DNA of 64,000 nucleotides from Tubiluchus corallicola (GCA_030141605.1 JAQGDQ010000716.1:1-64000), one strand, 5' to 3'. Shown: positions 11,850-25,452, counted from the first letter of the stretch. Made by a program: numbers and translations. Notes: generated from the letters alone by a model not told the origin.

Positions 11850-12635
11850 TTTAATGAATTTTACATGATAATCAAATACATCTTATAAATAAAAGATGAA
11901 ATTACTAAAAAATTAATTCATAATACATTTAAGACAATGGCACATTGACTGATTAAAAGTACATTGAATATGACAAAAAATAAAAAATAATAAAAACACA
12001 GAAAATTTAGTAAAATAATAAATGCAATGCCATAAAACATACACAATCGTAAAAAATACCAGATTATCTCAACCACAAAAGGCTTCATTAAAACAGTAAG
12101 TTTTCAGACTTTTTAAAATTATCAATTGACTTAATCAGGCGTAATTATAGGAGCGACGAGTTCCACAATTTGGGAGCAGCAGATTTGAATGATTTATCAC
12201 TGCATGTGATAAGTCTGCTACGTGGAACTTCAAGATTGCTTCTGTTTGAGCGAGATCTTCGAGGGAACGACATACAGTTTAAGAAAGTTTGATTTGTAAG
12301 TAGGAGCCAGACCATTGATTTGTTTGAAAGTTATCAAATTTATTTTAAATTTAATTCTGTAACAGGCAACCAGTGCAGTTGTCTGAGTAATGGGGTGATA
12401 AAATCAAATTTCCGACAGTGAGTCATTAGCCTAGTAGTTGAATTGTCAATTCTACAGGTATCTTCATCAGTGTATTTATATAAATGAGGCTTTTCTTGGG
12501 CAGAAACAATAAAAACTTATTTGTATTATGTTCATTGTAGTTTCTTTCTCCATATATTGTGCATGAAACTATTGTAAACATGTAATGTGAAATAAATGAC
12601 TTATGACTAATATAATGTAAGTATAATATCTGTAT
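11850..12635. other. Non-coding stretch, possible old dispersed repeat at 12100-12430
   Basis: No gene is recognised. The 12100-12430 portion has more balanced composition than its surroundings and looks like degraded repeat sequence, but I cannot assign it to a family. Confidence 0.3.
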
Positions 12636-12637
12636 TA

Positions 12638-12646
12638 ACACACACA

Positions 12647-12722
<76 letters not shown>

Positions 12723-13322
12723 CTCCACACACGCATCACATGCTCGCCACACACGGGCACCACACACACGCACCACACACGCATCACATATGCACCACAC
12801 ACATGCACCACGCACGTATCACATACACACCACACACATGCACCACACACACACAAACACACGCCACACACACACCACACACGCATCACATACGCACCAC
12901 ACACATGCACCACACACGCATCACATATGCACCACACACATGCACCACACACGCATCACATACGCACCACACACATGCACCACACACATGCACCACACAC
13001 ACACACACACATACGCCACACACACGCCACACACACACCACACACGCATCACATACGCACCACACACAGACACAGACACACACTCACACGCATGCATCAC
13101 ACACGCATCACATACGCACCACACACGCATCACATGCTCACCACACACGGGCACCACACACACGCACCACACACGCATCACATATGCACCACACACATGC
13201 ACCACACATGCATCACACACGCACACACACATGCACCCCACACACACACACACACACAAACACACACATGCACCCGCACCTGCGCACACACACGCACACG
13301 CACACGCACACACGCACCACAC
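12638..13322. repeat. (CA)n tract and CACACGCATCACATACGCAC-type minisatellite
   Basis: A pure (CA)n run (12638-12720) grades into ~600 bp of CA-rich units carrying CACACGCATCACAT and CACACACATGCACCA motifs. Long His/Thr-rich plus frames and Cys/Val-rich minus frames are produced by the repeat and are not genes. Confidence 0.93.
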
Positions 13323-13657
13323 GGGCACTTAGAAAACCAATACCTAAACATATGATTGCCATTCAATAAACTTATTATGCCTGCAAAAGTCCAAAATTTA
13401 TGGCAACTTTGTTTTCAATTTTACCCTTGTGTTACTCAAGACCAGAAAGTCACCTGCCAAGGTAGCAGCCGCAATCTATCAATGTGAGGTATTCAAGCCA
13501 TAAATTACTCTTTCTAAGCCTCACAAACCATTCGACCAGCAAAATCGATAAAAGTAAATTTATAACACGAAAAAATTTATTGATCTATTATCTGTAATTA
13601 TTATGTAATCAACTGATAAAGTTAATGAAGGAATTAATAACAGAGGGGACAGAAGGA

Positions 13658-13704
<47 letters not shown>

Positions 13705-13772
13705 AGAGAGAGGGGGGAGGGAGGTAGAGAGAGAGAAAGAGAAAGAGAGAAACAGAGAGAGGGGGAGAGAGG
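13658..13772. repeat. (GA)n microsatellite
   Basis: A purine-only GAGA/GGGA tract. It is followed by an intact TGACGTCA palindrome at 13820-13827 whose use is unknown. Confidence 0.9.
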
Positions 13773-14003
13773 TACTGTAAAAATAACGCCATTTTCCGAA
13801 ATTTTCTGACATTGGAATATGACGTCACCATTAGGTCTGGACCGCGTCATCTGGTCTCTAAGTGTAAATTATAAACGCACATGTCCTCTCGGAAACAAAT
13901 GTCTTTAACTTGAAGTAGTGTTTTAGCGTGAAAAATGAAATTAAAGTGTTTTAAAATCCAAGAACGATACATTTCCTCGTGAAAACTTGATAAATTTTAA
14001 CAG

Positions 14004-14223
14004 TTCTCTAGAACTTGCTGGCAATCAACATTTACTAAGAATTATCAATCATCTGTACGAATTACACAGCAAATTCTACTGTATGGTTGGCCCCTGCTGG
14101 TTGAATGACGCTCTGCGATCTACGTTTTACAGGGCTTGCTTACAGTTTGCAATGAATGACCGTCTAGACTATTTGTATCTGTATTTCGACAATCCTTCTA
14201 GATTAATAAAGCGGAAAGTGTGA
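14004..14223 (+). pseudogene. Unrecognised exon-like open segment (HLLRIINHLYEL)
   Basis: An acceptor-like TTTTAACAG ends at 14003, and the open frame that follows reads SSLELAGNQHLLRIINHLYE onward to a stop at 14223. The composition looks protein-like, with LNDALRSTFYRACLQFAMND and LYLYFDNPSRL. A diverged partial copy of the first ~25 codons occurs at 16040-16140. I do not recognise the family. It could be an exon of a larger gene or part of a decayed tandem duplication. No start codon or donor pair can be fixed. Confidence 0.3.
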
Positions 14224-14574
14224 GCATCATTCTTTTGCTGGAAATACGTTTATTTTTTAATCAGAATAATTGTTAAATTTCAATGATAAGTGAATCTTCG
14301 TCTTCTATTTGTAATTTTCAATACCCACAGTACAGTACAATACGCTCATAAAAAATTCATTTTTACTAATATGAGTTTATTGCACTAACGAAAAAATTAT
14401 GACAAAAATATGACAGGCACAAAACATACCGTTACTACAGAACAGATAACAGTTTCTCTAATTAAGAAACATTAATTCAGAGGATTTGGACAGTTTAGAA
14501 GTTAATAATGAAAAAGTGTTAGTTTTTCAATAATCTTTAGTTTTACAGTATTTTCATGTCAGAAGCACGAGTGT

Positions 14575-14753
14575 GAATTTTAAATATTAATATTGTCATG
14601 GAATTTAAACATCAATACTGTCATGGAATTTAAGTATCAATATTATCATAGAATTTAAATATCAATATTGTCATGAAATTTAAATGCCAATGCTGTCATG
14701 GAATTAAAATATTAATACTGTCACGGAATTTAAACATCAATACTGTCATGTAA
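14575..14753. repeat. ~25-bp tandem repeat, 7 units
   Basis: Degenerate units of TCATGGAATTTAAACATCAA followed by TACTG, in AT-rich non-coding sequence. Confidence 0.8.
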
Positions 14754-16039
14754 TTTGGTTGCATTATATACAAAGTTGGTAATAATTTTAACAACATCTA
14801 AGTCATTCTGATCCATTAAAAACTTAAATTTTTCTAGTTCAGCCGTGACAGCAAAAGTATGTATAATCTTTTTTTCAGTTTTTCACATAAGTTTGCTCTC
14901 ATGTCATCATATAAAGTACAATGTAATACAAAATGAAGTTCATCCTCTAATTCTGACTTTAAGGAAAATTGACATATTCGATCCTCCCCTGGAATTTTTT
15001 AGGTTGGCGATAATGACCTTCTTCAACGTGCAATTGATGAGAACTTATTCTAAGTTTTGTGAATTTTGTTATTAACTTTTGATAAATCTGGACAAAAAGT
15101 GGTTTTCCACTTTACATTGGGTTTTGAAGGTTCTGTAGGTTCTTAACTTATTTTGTCTTAATTAGTACAAAATTCTTCTAACCAATTAATTAAGTACTGA
15201 AGCCCATCTTTATTAGGTTAAGACCATAGATATTAGATCTCTCAATAATAGATCCGTTTAAGATCCGCTTAATAATTGTACAGAAGGGGAATAACAAGGA
15301 AAACAGTTTTGCTTTTGTTGGTTTTCTCCTATAGACTTGGCAAGAGAGGGAAAATTTGTAAAGCAAATCTGTCTCTCCATGAATTACTCTCCAGAAACAG
15401 AATAAATGTTCTATAAACTTCCACTGAGTGCTTAGATGTGTATGTTTTTACCTCTTGTTTCGTTGTGAATGTTTTGGTAAAACCTTTTTTCAAATCCCTC
15501 ATGAAATGGCAGAGTTGAGTAAGATTCGTTGTGGCAGTACTTCCATTTTTTGTCGCTGTAGTATATATCTTCTACCATAGGACAACTTCGGAAGAAACTG
15601 TTGGTGTAATTTTTGAGCTGTGGTGATTCACTAACTAAATTCCATAACTTTATCATCTCAGGTGGATAAATTCGATGGGCTGCAAGGATTTTGTCACACA
15701 TTGTGGGACCTCGATATTTCAAATGGCTTTCAAACAAAATAGCTAATCTTTCGTTGTCGTCCAGGTATGTAATATTATCCATTTGATGAAGCCATATTGC
15801 TGCTGATATACTCCCAGTTAGATCGCACTTTAGATTTCTAGCGTGAAGTTTAATTAAAATTTCTTGCACAATATCTGCTGATACGAGGAAGAAAAACTCA
15901 TCCATCCGTCTTTTACCTATAATGAATGAAGATTTTCTCAATTAAAAGCAAATTTTAAATTAACTTAACTGGGAAAATGTGCTTATTTATTTTTACGAAT
16001 ACGTAATTTTTGCAAATTTTAAATTAACTTTAACTGGGA

Positions 16040-16140
16040 AAACGAATCCATCAGAACTTGTTGAAAAAGAACATTTACTAAGAATTGTCAATCACCTGTA
16101 CGAATTAAACTGCAAATACTACTGTCAGCTCTTCTGCAAG
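16040..16140 (+). pseudogene. Partial copy of the 14-kb exon-like segment
   Basis: The plus frame reads SELVEKEHLLRIVNHLYELN, matching the segment at 14004 (LELAGNQHLLRIINHLYELH) and then diverging. It lies in the intron of the GT31-like gene on the opposite strand. It is a small duplicated fragment of an unrecognised sequence. Confidence 0.35.
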
Positions 16141-16213
16141 TCACGATATTTCGTCTTGTCACACTACATCATTGTACCCTACTTATAATAAACCGATTAT
16201 TATATTATAACAG

Positions 16214-16443
16214 ATGAATCTGGACGCTTTGCATTTGCACCACCTACTATGTATAAACGGAATATAGAAAACGAAACACTTATGTCGAGAATTCCCCCCC
16301 CCCCAGCTAGGCTCTGGTTCAATTTACCTTTGAATACTCGTTGCCTGGATCCGCCAGCTGAAACAAGTCTGTACACGTATAGCTGGGTGCTCTGTGAACA
16401 CATGCCCACGAGTGCCATTTCTCAAACGCAAAGGCGATTTTAA
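16214..16443 (+). other. Unrecognised exon-like open segment
   Basis: After an acceptor-like ATTATAACAG the plus frame runs ESGRFAFAPPTMYKRN through RIPPPPARLWFNLPLNTRCL to CEHMPTSAISQTQRRF and stops. Composition is protein-like and proline-rich in the middle. I do not recognise the family. It is antisense to the GT31-like intron, so it may be a stray exon of a decayed gene. Confidence 0.25.
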
Positions 16444-16633
16444 TCTGCTTACATGTTTTTATATTTCAGCCGTATTTTGACACTATCACTTTAAAAACAA
16501 ACTAATCACGGTACACAAAAGCATGAGCATTCTAGACTAACGAATTATTTTGTTTCTACGGCGTCATCTGCTATAATTATGAATGTTCAAAATCTGTAAA
16601 ACCTTTTTGCCCCTTCAGTTAGATTTATTCAAT

Positions 16634-16768
16634 AATGGTTGGTAAGGGGTCTTTGGAAATGCAGCTGCTTGACTTATGGGTGTGGATCATTTCAATATCA
16701 GCACTTTTGTGGATATCCAATTATGTTAAGAAACAAAAACCTCTTTTTTCGGCTTATATGAGTGAGTC
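16634..16768 (+). other. Small open segment with one hydrophobic helix
   Basis: ATG at 16634 opens a short frame, MVGKGSLEMQLLDLWVW then IISISALLWISNYVKKQKP. This has one predicted membrane helix with basic residues after it. An ATATGA|GTGAGT donor-like site lies before the stop. It could be a first exon encoding a membrane anchor, but no continuation was found. Unrecognised. Confidence 0.2.
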
Positions 16769-17520
16769 GATAATAGGCTACTAATCAGCTACAAGAATTA
16801 AAATTCACTTTACTAACCTTCCTTTTTTTCACAGAGTCTGAAGCCCCAATTAACTTTTCTGAAGTTAAAATGAGCAAGTTCGTCTCCCACTTTTCTTATG
16901 CAAAGAAAAACATCGTCATCTAGTCGTAAGAAGTACTTGAAATTATATCTTTCCGAAGCCCAATTCATCATCCAAGTCATCCGTTTCCCAAAATTCATAC
17001 CATCAGGTGCCTCTGCTAGTATCAAGTCACTGTGTATTTTTTTCTCTTCAAGCAGAGGTTGCAGCAATGAATAGTTTTATATTTGTTCTCATACGTATCT
17101 TGGATTGAAACAAAAAACAAGCAAACCACGTTGTTTAGGCTTTTGCACCACTTCAACCATGTTGATCGGATGGCATTTCGTCTGTCCACTCGCATCGAAT
17201 AACTCATAATTCCAACAAATAGCAAAATTTCATCTGATGATTTGTGCGTTAAACTACTTGTAAGAGAGGAGCAATTTTTAAAGCAAATCTCGATCTCTAA
17301 ATGACTGTTTTCACATTTATACAGCACGAAAATAACTAACACAAGTAGTAACATTAAAAAGTGCAGCGTGGGTGAGCTGAGATACTTTTCTTGCTTGTTG
17401 TGAAGTACCATAATAACAGTGAATAAGTGAATTAAAAAATGCTTTTAAAATGTTTGTGGCGTCAACTCACATAATAACATTTCAACTAATAACATGTTTA
17501 CAATGCAGCCCAACCGAAAA

Positions 17521-18433
17521 CGTTTAGCGGTTTAATGTAAACACGGATTAGTTTTTCAGAATCGCATGGCCGATTTGTGCAGCGAAATGTAAACATTATC
17601 AGTGCCTACTTTAGGGTTAGTCGTGTTTTACCACCGTTCAAAAATTTAAACAATTCCCAGTACTGTCATCTCGTGTTTCTAATCATTAAAAGAATTAGAT
17701 TACATTGTTATTACTATATCTTTATCTAGAAATTTATTTCAAAAGAGACCCTCTAATTGCAGGACAAAAGTTACACAGCACTACATAATTATATTATGGA
17801 AGCGTTACCTAACTAAAACTCTAACCCTTAGACGACCAAGTTGGGTTAAAAATTACCTCAGCAATGATTGCTCAGTTTTTTATATTGATGAATACGACGA
17901 AAGTATTGTAGTGATTAAATATTTTTCAATTTGTTTTGCCATCATATCTTGGCTTTGTTGAAAAATATTATTCATACTTTTCTTACAAAGTACGAGTGTA
18001 AAATATGGGGTAACCTGTTGTGGTGTAACTTATTACCCGGTTTGGTCTTGTATGTAGGCGAAATTTTACACTGCAGCGTTTTACATTCTGGGAGCATCAT
18101 ATTTTCTACTTTGATGACTGAGAAGCGCTGCAAACATGCAGCTGCAGCCTATAGCTCTGCAAAGTGATTTTCTAACGATCTACTGACGAAATTTCACATT
18201 TATGGGCATTCTTCATTTAAAAATATGGCAGCCACTTTTGCTGTACATGTACTTAAGCTTGAAGCTGATGAATATGAAATTTTAAGAAGACGCAGGAAGT
18301 GAAGATGAAGTGTGTGTAACAGAATTAAACAGTAAACATAATTAATGGATTAGAAGAATTGTCAAAATGCTTGAGGTATCACGCTCAGACAATATACATA
18401 TAGTGCGGTAGCAGAACGTTTTCTTCATATATG

Positions 18434-18466
<33 letters not shown>

Positions 18467-19440
18467 TATAAAGGATTTTGTCAGTATGACAGTGTCATGC
18501 TTTACTAATTTGCAAACTTTCTAAAATTTTGTTTGTAATTTAAGTTCACTGATTAAACTGAGTCATTTATGAAATCAAATATGAAGTCAATGTTAGACTT
18601 TACATTTTCATTTTGCGCAAGTCAGGCGCATCAGCAGTACTCCCTTTTTGATAGAATATTGCAATCTTTACTTTCATTCCACCAAAGCTACTCGTCATTA
18701 AAGATTAGTATGTACTTGAGTTTTCATTAATGTTTTCAAAATCTTGACAGGAAGTGATGAGCATGGTCAGTTTACTTCATCATTGCTTCTCAAAGCTGTG
18801 ATGCTTAGAAAAGAACTTAAAATAACACAAAAGGCCAAATTACTGACCACCTGTGTTTCTCTCCCCACTCAAAGAGCAGCTTATAATGACATTGAGTTGA
18901 GTGCGCGGTTCATGCCCTGCACACAAAGAAAGATTATAATCTTCAACAATCTCTCCTGGAGTTCAGTTTTGTTAAAAAAATGCTGAAAATAATGACCACG
19001 GCATAGGACCTATTATGCCATGCTCTCTGCACAGAAGAAAGCAGCGTAATTATAAATCTTGTTAAGTATTTACCTGAGCAGCAGGTTGTATCCTCTCACA
19101 CAAAGAAAGATTTTAATCTTCAACAATTCTGAAAAAGCGCCGATAATGACCACCGCTTTTGAACACTTGAGACATGCTCTCTGCACACAAGGAAGCAGCG
19201 TAATTATAGATCTTGTTAAGTATTTACCTGAGCAGCAGGTTGTATCCTCTTACACAAAGAAAGATTTTAATCTTCAACAATTCTGAAAAAGCGCCGATAA
19301 TGACCACCACTTTCGACCACTTGAGCCATGCTTTCTGCACACAAGGAAGCAGCTCAATTATAAGCCTTGTGAAGTGTTTACCTGAGCCACAGGTAGCGCG
19401 CCCGAACAAAGCAAGATCTCCTTTTTGAAGTGGTTCAGCA
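17521..19440 (+). repeat. Dispersed repeat D, copy 2 (empty site of solo LTR)
   Basis: This copy is collinear with 8823-11275 but lacks the LTR; ATAT at 17944-17947 is the undisturbed target. Like copy 1 it ends with ~155-bp units (18900-19430) containing TTGAxCACTTGAGACATG and GTAAGTATTTACCTGAGC-like blocks. A (TA)n(TG)n tract at 18427-18467 replaces the corresponding part of copy 1. Reading frames in the tandem units are short and not genes. Confidence 0.75.
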
Positions 19441-22400
19441 CATTCCAAAGCAGTTTTAGCAGCGTGAGAACTACAGGGTATCGACCAGCCTTGAATATGA
19501 CAGCTTTCCTAAATAAACATTTTTAGTGTTCGTATTTTTAAAAACTTTGCAACGTTTGGATATTTTAGGAAACTTTTCTGGCACCAATTGCAAGCCACAG
19601 TTTTCTTTTTTTAATAAATCATTTTCTCAATAACTCGTGAAAGCCATGTTTGCTCATCTGCAACAACTAAAGACATTTAAAGTAATTTTTAAAAGATCCA
19701 TTTTTTTGGTTTTACCGCTACAATCAAATCTCATAAGTTGTGTCTGTGGAACACTTTTTGTTGCACTGTCCATTGTGTCAACAGATTAGGGTTGTTATGT
19801 TCGCTAAACTAAATGTTTGATAAACTAAATGAAATACTTCTGCCTGAAATCCTCAATATATCTGCCTTAGGAAGTAATGATCTGTAGAAGTTGTTATTAT
19901 TTGGAAAAGATGAATTTAATTATGTTAACTGTAAAATATTCCAATGTAAACATGACTTCATATTTCGTACTAAACGCTTCCTGGATCTGATATGAAATAC
20001 GTCAGTCTTAAATATTCGTACATTGATATTTTTAACTTGCATTTGTTTCTAATATCTAATATAATCTTGTAGTAAAACTTGTCAGCTTGTGTAGCTGTAG
20101 ACAATTCTTGCTGTGAGTGTTTTTGTTTTTTAAACTGACTGATTAGATCCTATAGTAAATTATGCTTAATCTAATTTCATCATAACCCTCCTTTAATAAT
20201 GACAACCTTGCCATAGCGCCAATCAACTTTTTGGCAGTCCCAAGGTAAGACTGTATGGTGAGGTTTGACTGTATTTTAATATTGAAATTGTCCCTGTTAA
20301 AGTATCTAGCACTTTATAAAGGATAGACAAGGCTCTAAACTATTTTTAATGCCCAATATACTAAAATGCAATTTCTGACCAATGCGTTGTTTTAACATCT
20401 AAGCAATAGGACACTTTTTACATTAACGGTTTTCGGTTTAAGAAAGTGTTACATTGCGCTAAACTTCCGCTAGAGTGTCAAAACCAGCAGATTTCAGTTA
20501 AACGTGATTTGAATTGTCGGATTTGCAACTGAAGCTGCAGCGAGATTCGTTTAAACGAAAGGACAAGTCACTTAGCAGGTTTAGTTTACTGTTATAACTT
20601 AAACTTAGAAAGATATAAAAACAAAATTTGCAAAAAAATTATCTATAAATAATAAAATTAATTTACACTACCGCTAAATAGAAATGTTAATTTGTAGTGA
20701 AAGCTGCGAATATTTTGACGGAACTGGTGGCTTTTTGACTTTTGAAGGCGCATCGTTACTTTCCGTTGGTGCGCTGATTTTAAAATAATGCTCCAGCTTA
20801 CGTAATCAAGAAAAATATCATTAATTAAATAACTAATTTATTTTGTTAATTTTGTTTTATACTTTCAACAGAATTATCACATCGCTGCTTTTCTTCAGTT
20901 AATGAACGACGTCATTGGTGGAAGAATCTTCATTCAAAATGGAAGTTCCCAAACGTGAAATTTTTGCATCTTTAAATTTATTTTACTAATTACATGAGGG
21001 CACTTATCACACTTTTATTACTAACTCCTTCTAACATTTTTACAAAAATTGAAATAAGTACAACTTCCCAGAAAGCTTGACTTTTCCTTTAACTTTAAGC
21101 TTGTGTCAAATCTCACAGTGTTTTCAATTTTTTGTGACACATTGTTAATTACTTATTAGCTCTAATTATGATTATTACTGCATTTATTCATTTACGACTT
21201 TGTTTTTCAATGCTCTGGTTAAAAATTTTAATATTTGAACGTCTGTGTTTCCAGCCTCTCCATCACAGTAGAGTCCCAACACTGTGCTTAATTTCACTCT
21301 CCTAGTTTTCTGCATGTCGTTTTTCAGCTGCAGAAATAATTTCTGAAATAATTAAGCATTCTGTGACCTTGGACCATTGAGTCAAGGTCAATGTGTATTT
21401 TTAATTTTCTGGTATACAGCCTTAAACAGTACTTAATTTGCAGAATGAACACGTACAAACAAAGCCAGATTATGAATTTTTGGGGCCCGTAGGTTAATGA
21501 AATTATTGGCTCCCTCAGACGGAGCCACTGTCTAACTTGTTCTGCACACGTCTTGAATATTTTTACACGTGACATAATTTAGCGATATTTACATAATTTA
21601 GAAGAAAACTTATTATAACTTATTTAAATAAACTATAATACCTACATTTTGTTTGTCAAGAAAAAATTCTTTAAGAAATACTACCATTATGCTATTTATT
21701 GCAAACAATATTAGCATAGGTTTCGCCACAACCCTAGTGAAAGAACAGTTTTTTCGACCAAATGTTACCAAAGCTTGATGGGCCGGGGGGCTCAGAGAAG
21801 TTTAACACAAAATTCGAGCACAAATTTAAGGTTTGAGTGTTAAATAGAATGCACAAAGGCCATGTTTAAAAAATATGTGCAACCAGTCACGAGTGGTCAA
21901 AGGTCAGATAAAAGAAGCCAAAAAACCATTTACTGCAAAATTTTAGCACAAGAAAAATGTTTATGCCAGTGTGTAGGGCATGATCAGTAGTGATTAGATT
22001 CATGGTTAAGACAAAAAATATCAGTCTTAAGTGGACACATAACAAACATGACCATTGGCCAGTGTATTTTTGTGGGAGCTTGTGGTACTTGCCCACTGTG
22101 ACGCTCAGGCTTATTTTAGGCCAGGTTATGTAACTAGTTCCTACTGTTATAATTCCACCATTTATTAAAGAAGTTTAGTTAAGATGTTTAACGGTATAAT
22201 GACAGAAGCCAACCTGTTCTGAAATCAGATCTCACCTGTACATTCGATGATACTGTTTATGCATTACTACTATATCATGTGATTGAAGCCACGAAGACGA
22301 AATTTTGGCTGTTCAGTTCGCCCAGGTATTCCGCTTTAAGTTGTCGAGTTAAGCGGACGTTCACATGTCATAAAATGATGGTTAAGTAGTAATAGTGCTT

Positions 22401-23995
22401 GCTTGTAGAAAAGCGATCTGTCTACCTGGTTACGACAGAGACGATAGTTGCATTCTAGCAATGATACTTACCTATTGCTGATTATATTTTCCTGATGCTG
22501 ATGATACATCACTTATTACAGATTGTACTTACCAGTTGTTGATGATATCTGCTGATGATGATGCTTACCCGCATTTACCTGACGTTGATGATACTGTCCT
22601 TGGTGCTTCCATGCTGTGATTACGAAATTGGTGATCCTTACCTTGTGACGAGTGCAGGAGCTTGGATGCTACCCTATTTTGGCGTCATATAAGTGGAGGC
22701 GAGGACGTCATCAGGAGTTTGGAGACGTTGTCCACGTAATCAGATCCATGAAGAGGTAGTGTAGCTAACCGTTCTATGGTGCACCATTTCTTGACGAAGC
22801 TCCTGGTGAGGAGATGACGCGGAAAGGGAGCAGGAGAAAAGTCGCTTGATGATGACAACACAGGACTAGGTCTGGTGAAAAGCGTTACGTTGTTCTTTTT
22901 TTCTTAGCCGGCTTAATCTTTATTATTACTATTTGTCTTGCAATGTAATTTGAGATATTCATTAAATTGTTATATTATTTTATTAATTCAGTGGTTTCTT
23001 CCCAGTGTTTTCGACTAAGTGTTTTATTCTTTACCAAAGGGTTACACTTAGGTCACGAGCCACCCATTTGCAATAACGAAACTTAGACTACATCGTCAAA
23101 CCCAGTATATGCTAAATTTACTCTCAAGACAAAACAAATGCTGTCATAAATATCCTTACGACAAGATGCAAAGTAAGAAATTATATTACATTGTTTTAGT
23201 AATAGGTATCAAAACAGAACAGTCCTTAAAGTCATGAAAACGTTATGGATGACAACTTAAATCACTGCCTAATTTAAATAAATTGAGTACACGTTTTATA
23301 CAAAATGTATTGTTTATTAAAATTAACAGCATGTCATACATATTCAATGATTTGTAATAATAAAAAGTCAGTCTTATAATCGTAGTAATAAATGCCCAAA
23401 TGTAATTATAGTGTCACAGCAGATTACTGTTTTCACTGTTATTAACAGCAACTGACCCTTTTCAACAAATTATAAAGAAGTCGAAATCCACTCCATAATC
23501 CGTTTCGTCGTCTGAAGAAATGATCATTTTTTGTAAAATTAATTATGAAAAACGACGTTTAAAACACATTAATGTCACTTAACACTAGTTATGATAACGC
23601 CTAACTTATTAATTTTAAAGCTATATAAATTACGTGTATTGCGGCATATTTCTGCAATGACACATTTGACAAAGCTTAGAAAAAGCGCTCACTCACTGCC
23701 TATTGAAACTGGGCGGTATGGAAGACGTCCTATTCCTCGAGAGCAGCGTCTATGTGCCAAGTGAAATGAAGTCGGTGCGCATGTCATTTTCTACCATATT
23801 GCTCTAAACATAACAATGCCCACAACTTGCTTGTTACACAAACACACGTTCTATTATAGTCTTCTTCTTTTTAAAAATTGATGACAAACTAATTTGCATA
23901 ATATAATCCCATGATGTCACTATTCAATGTGTTGTAGCTAATTTTGTTCGCATTTGTATGTAAAATTTTGTTGTTTGGTGCTTTTTCGGCCCTAT
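19441..23995. other. 4.5 kb without a recognisable gene
   Basis: AT-rich sequence with only short reading frames. 22440-22640 is rich in GATGATG/CTGATGATG words. 22860-23090 has more balanced composition and could be an old repeat. I see no conserved protein domain, tRNA or clear transposon terminus. Confidence 0.4.
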
Positions 23996-24006
23996 TGGCC
24001 AAAAAC

Positions 24007-24030
24007 TACTACTACTACTACTACTACTAC

Positions 24031-24099
<69 letters not shown>

Positions 24100-24232
24100 A
24101 CTACTACTACTACTTACTACTACTACTACTACTACTACTACTCCTTACTACTACTACTACTACTACTACTACTACCACTACTACTACTTCTACAACAGCT
24201 ACCACTACTGCCACCACCATCACCACTACTAC
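24007..24232. repeat. (CTA)n microsatellite
   Basis: Long ACT/CTA trinucleotide tract with a few frame slips, ending in mixed CCA units. Poly-Tyr and poly-Leu frames are artefacts. Confidence 0.95.
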
Positions 24233-24589
24233 ATGTCTCGATTTAATATAGAGAAGCCAAAAATGATGCTGATCACTGAAATTAAGCTATTAAACTACAC
24301 AGACAAAAAAACTAATAAAAATAGAGTTGGTGAATGATTGTTAGCAAAAAAGCTGTTATGAGTCGCAAATTGCTAGTGAAAATGCTAAATAAATACTGTC
24401 CCTGCAAATTGTAGAGGTCACGTACATATATCACATATTTTCAAATAAAGAATTATAATAATAATAGTTTATACGGAATCTCCAAATTATCATATTTTTA
24501 TTTTCTATTCAAGTAAAAAATCTTTGCCGTCCTTGTGGTTATCAATGAAATCTGTTCTAACATCAGAAGTGTAATCATTTGACTCAGAA

Positions 24590-24813
24590 TCATTCTGCAG
24601 CTTGTTGTGAAGCATCTGCTATTGTGGATCCATTATCACCAGCTGGCTCCTGACTGTACAATGTGCAATTCCATGGAATCTCAGCCTGTAGATTAACGAG
24701 CTTTTGAAGAAGCGTTGTAATGTCTACGTATACTGGTGTAAAGTGCAGCAAATTTGGCAGTTCCATTGTAAAACGGCTGTCTATGTGCCAGACCAATAAT
24801 ATCACTAACACCT
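24590..24813 (-). other. Unrecognised exon-like segment downstream of DUF268 gene A
   Basis: On the minus strand an acceptor-like AAGTAATCAG precedes an open segment reading VLVILLVWHIDSRFTMELPN then LLHFTPVYVDITTLLQKL, with a stop at 24590. Composition is protein-like. No family is recognised. It may be the last exon of a separate or decayed gene. Confidence 0.25.
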
Positions 24814-25452
24814 GATTACTTTTTATTTTTACTAAACCGCTTAGAAAAGCATTTCGTTCTCACGCTCAGCACATTTTAGAATAAATTTGTAAAGTTGTTC
24901 ATTACTTTATTCAATTGGAACAAAATCGTAGAAACTAGGGCACCAAACCATCTTAGGCTAGCATTGTCATAACACCACATAAAATTCGTATAAAACAAGC
25001 AGGGTAAAGTTAGTGAAGAAAAAAAAGGAAAAAACGATGACAAAAACCATCATTACAGGAGGTGACCACCCTACAACCCCAATAATTACTATCAAATATT
25101 TCTATATAATTAACAAGATTCTGTAGTTACGTTTCATTTCAATGATTCTCGGGGAGAGGAAAAACTTGTGTATCCAAGACATCACGCATCAACTGTACCA
25201 ACTACATGTATATTGCACAATGTCGTAGTCATGCCGTAATGTCTGCAGACACCCATTGTCTTTTGCCTATAAACTCAATGGGCCTTTTAGGATTGCTGCT
25301 TCATTACCATACATATAGGTAATTTTACAGACGTGGGACATTCTGTAATTGTTGGAACACTGCTACCATCAGCTCAACATTAGATGGCATGCTAATAAGT
25401 AGTAATATTAAAAAGAGGTCCTGCTAATTTTCTGTGCTGATGCAGGTCAATT

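Larger units (their letters stand above)
15432..17411 (-). pseudogene. Beta-1,3-galactosyltransferase-like gene (GT31), frameshifted
   Basis: Two exons on the minus strand. Exon 1 (17411 down to 16818) starts MVLHNKQEKYLSS with a membrane anchor at about residues 16-31, then VDRRNAIRSTWL (GT31 signature), a frameshift near 17065-17095, then YFLRLDDDVFL (the DxD metal/UDP-sugar motif) and KVNWGF. It ends at a GGAAG|GTTAGT donor. Exon 2 (15916 to 15432) follows TATAG with matching phase and has VSADIV (family VLSADLV), GSISAAIWL where relatives have EDVSLGxWL, and MCDKILAAH. Family members would be Golgi enzymes adding galactose (B3GALT6-like). Odd points are the frameshift, about 20 residues missing around the YLPYALGGG segment, and loss of the acidic ED pair. 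It is probably a pseudogene or a very divergent member. A sequencing error could explain the frameshift only. Confidence 0.72.

Noticed and set aside
12720-13369. Long His/Thr-rich and Cys/Val-rich reading frames
   Set aside because: They come from CA-type repeats that have no stops in several frames; there is no domain or gene structure.
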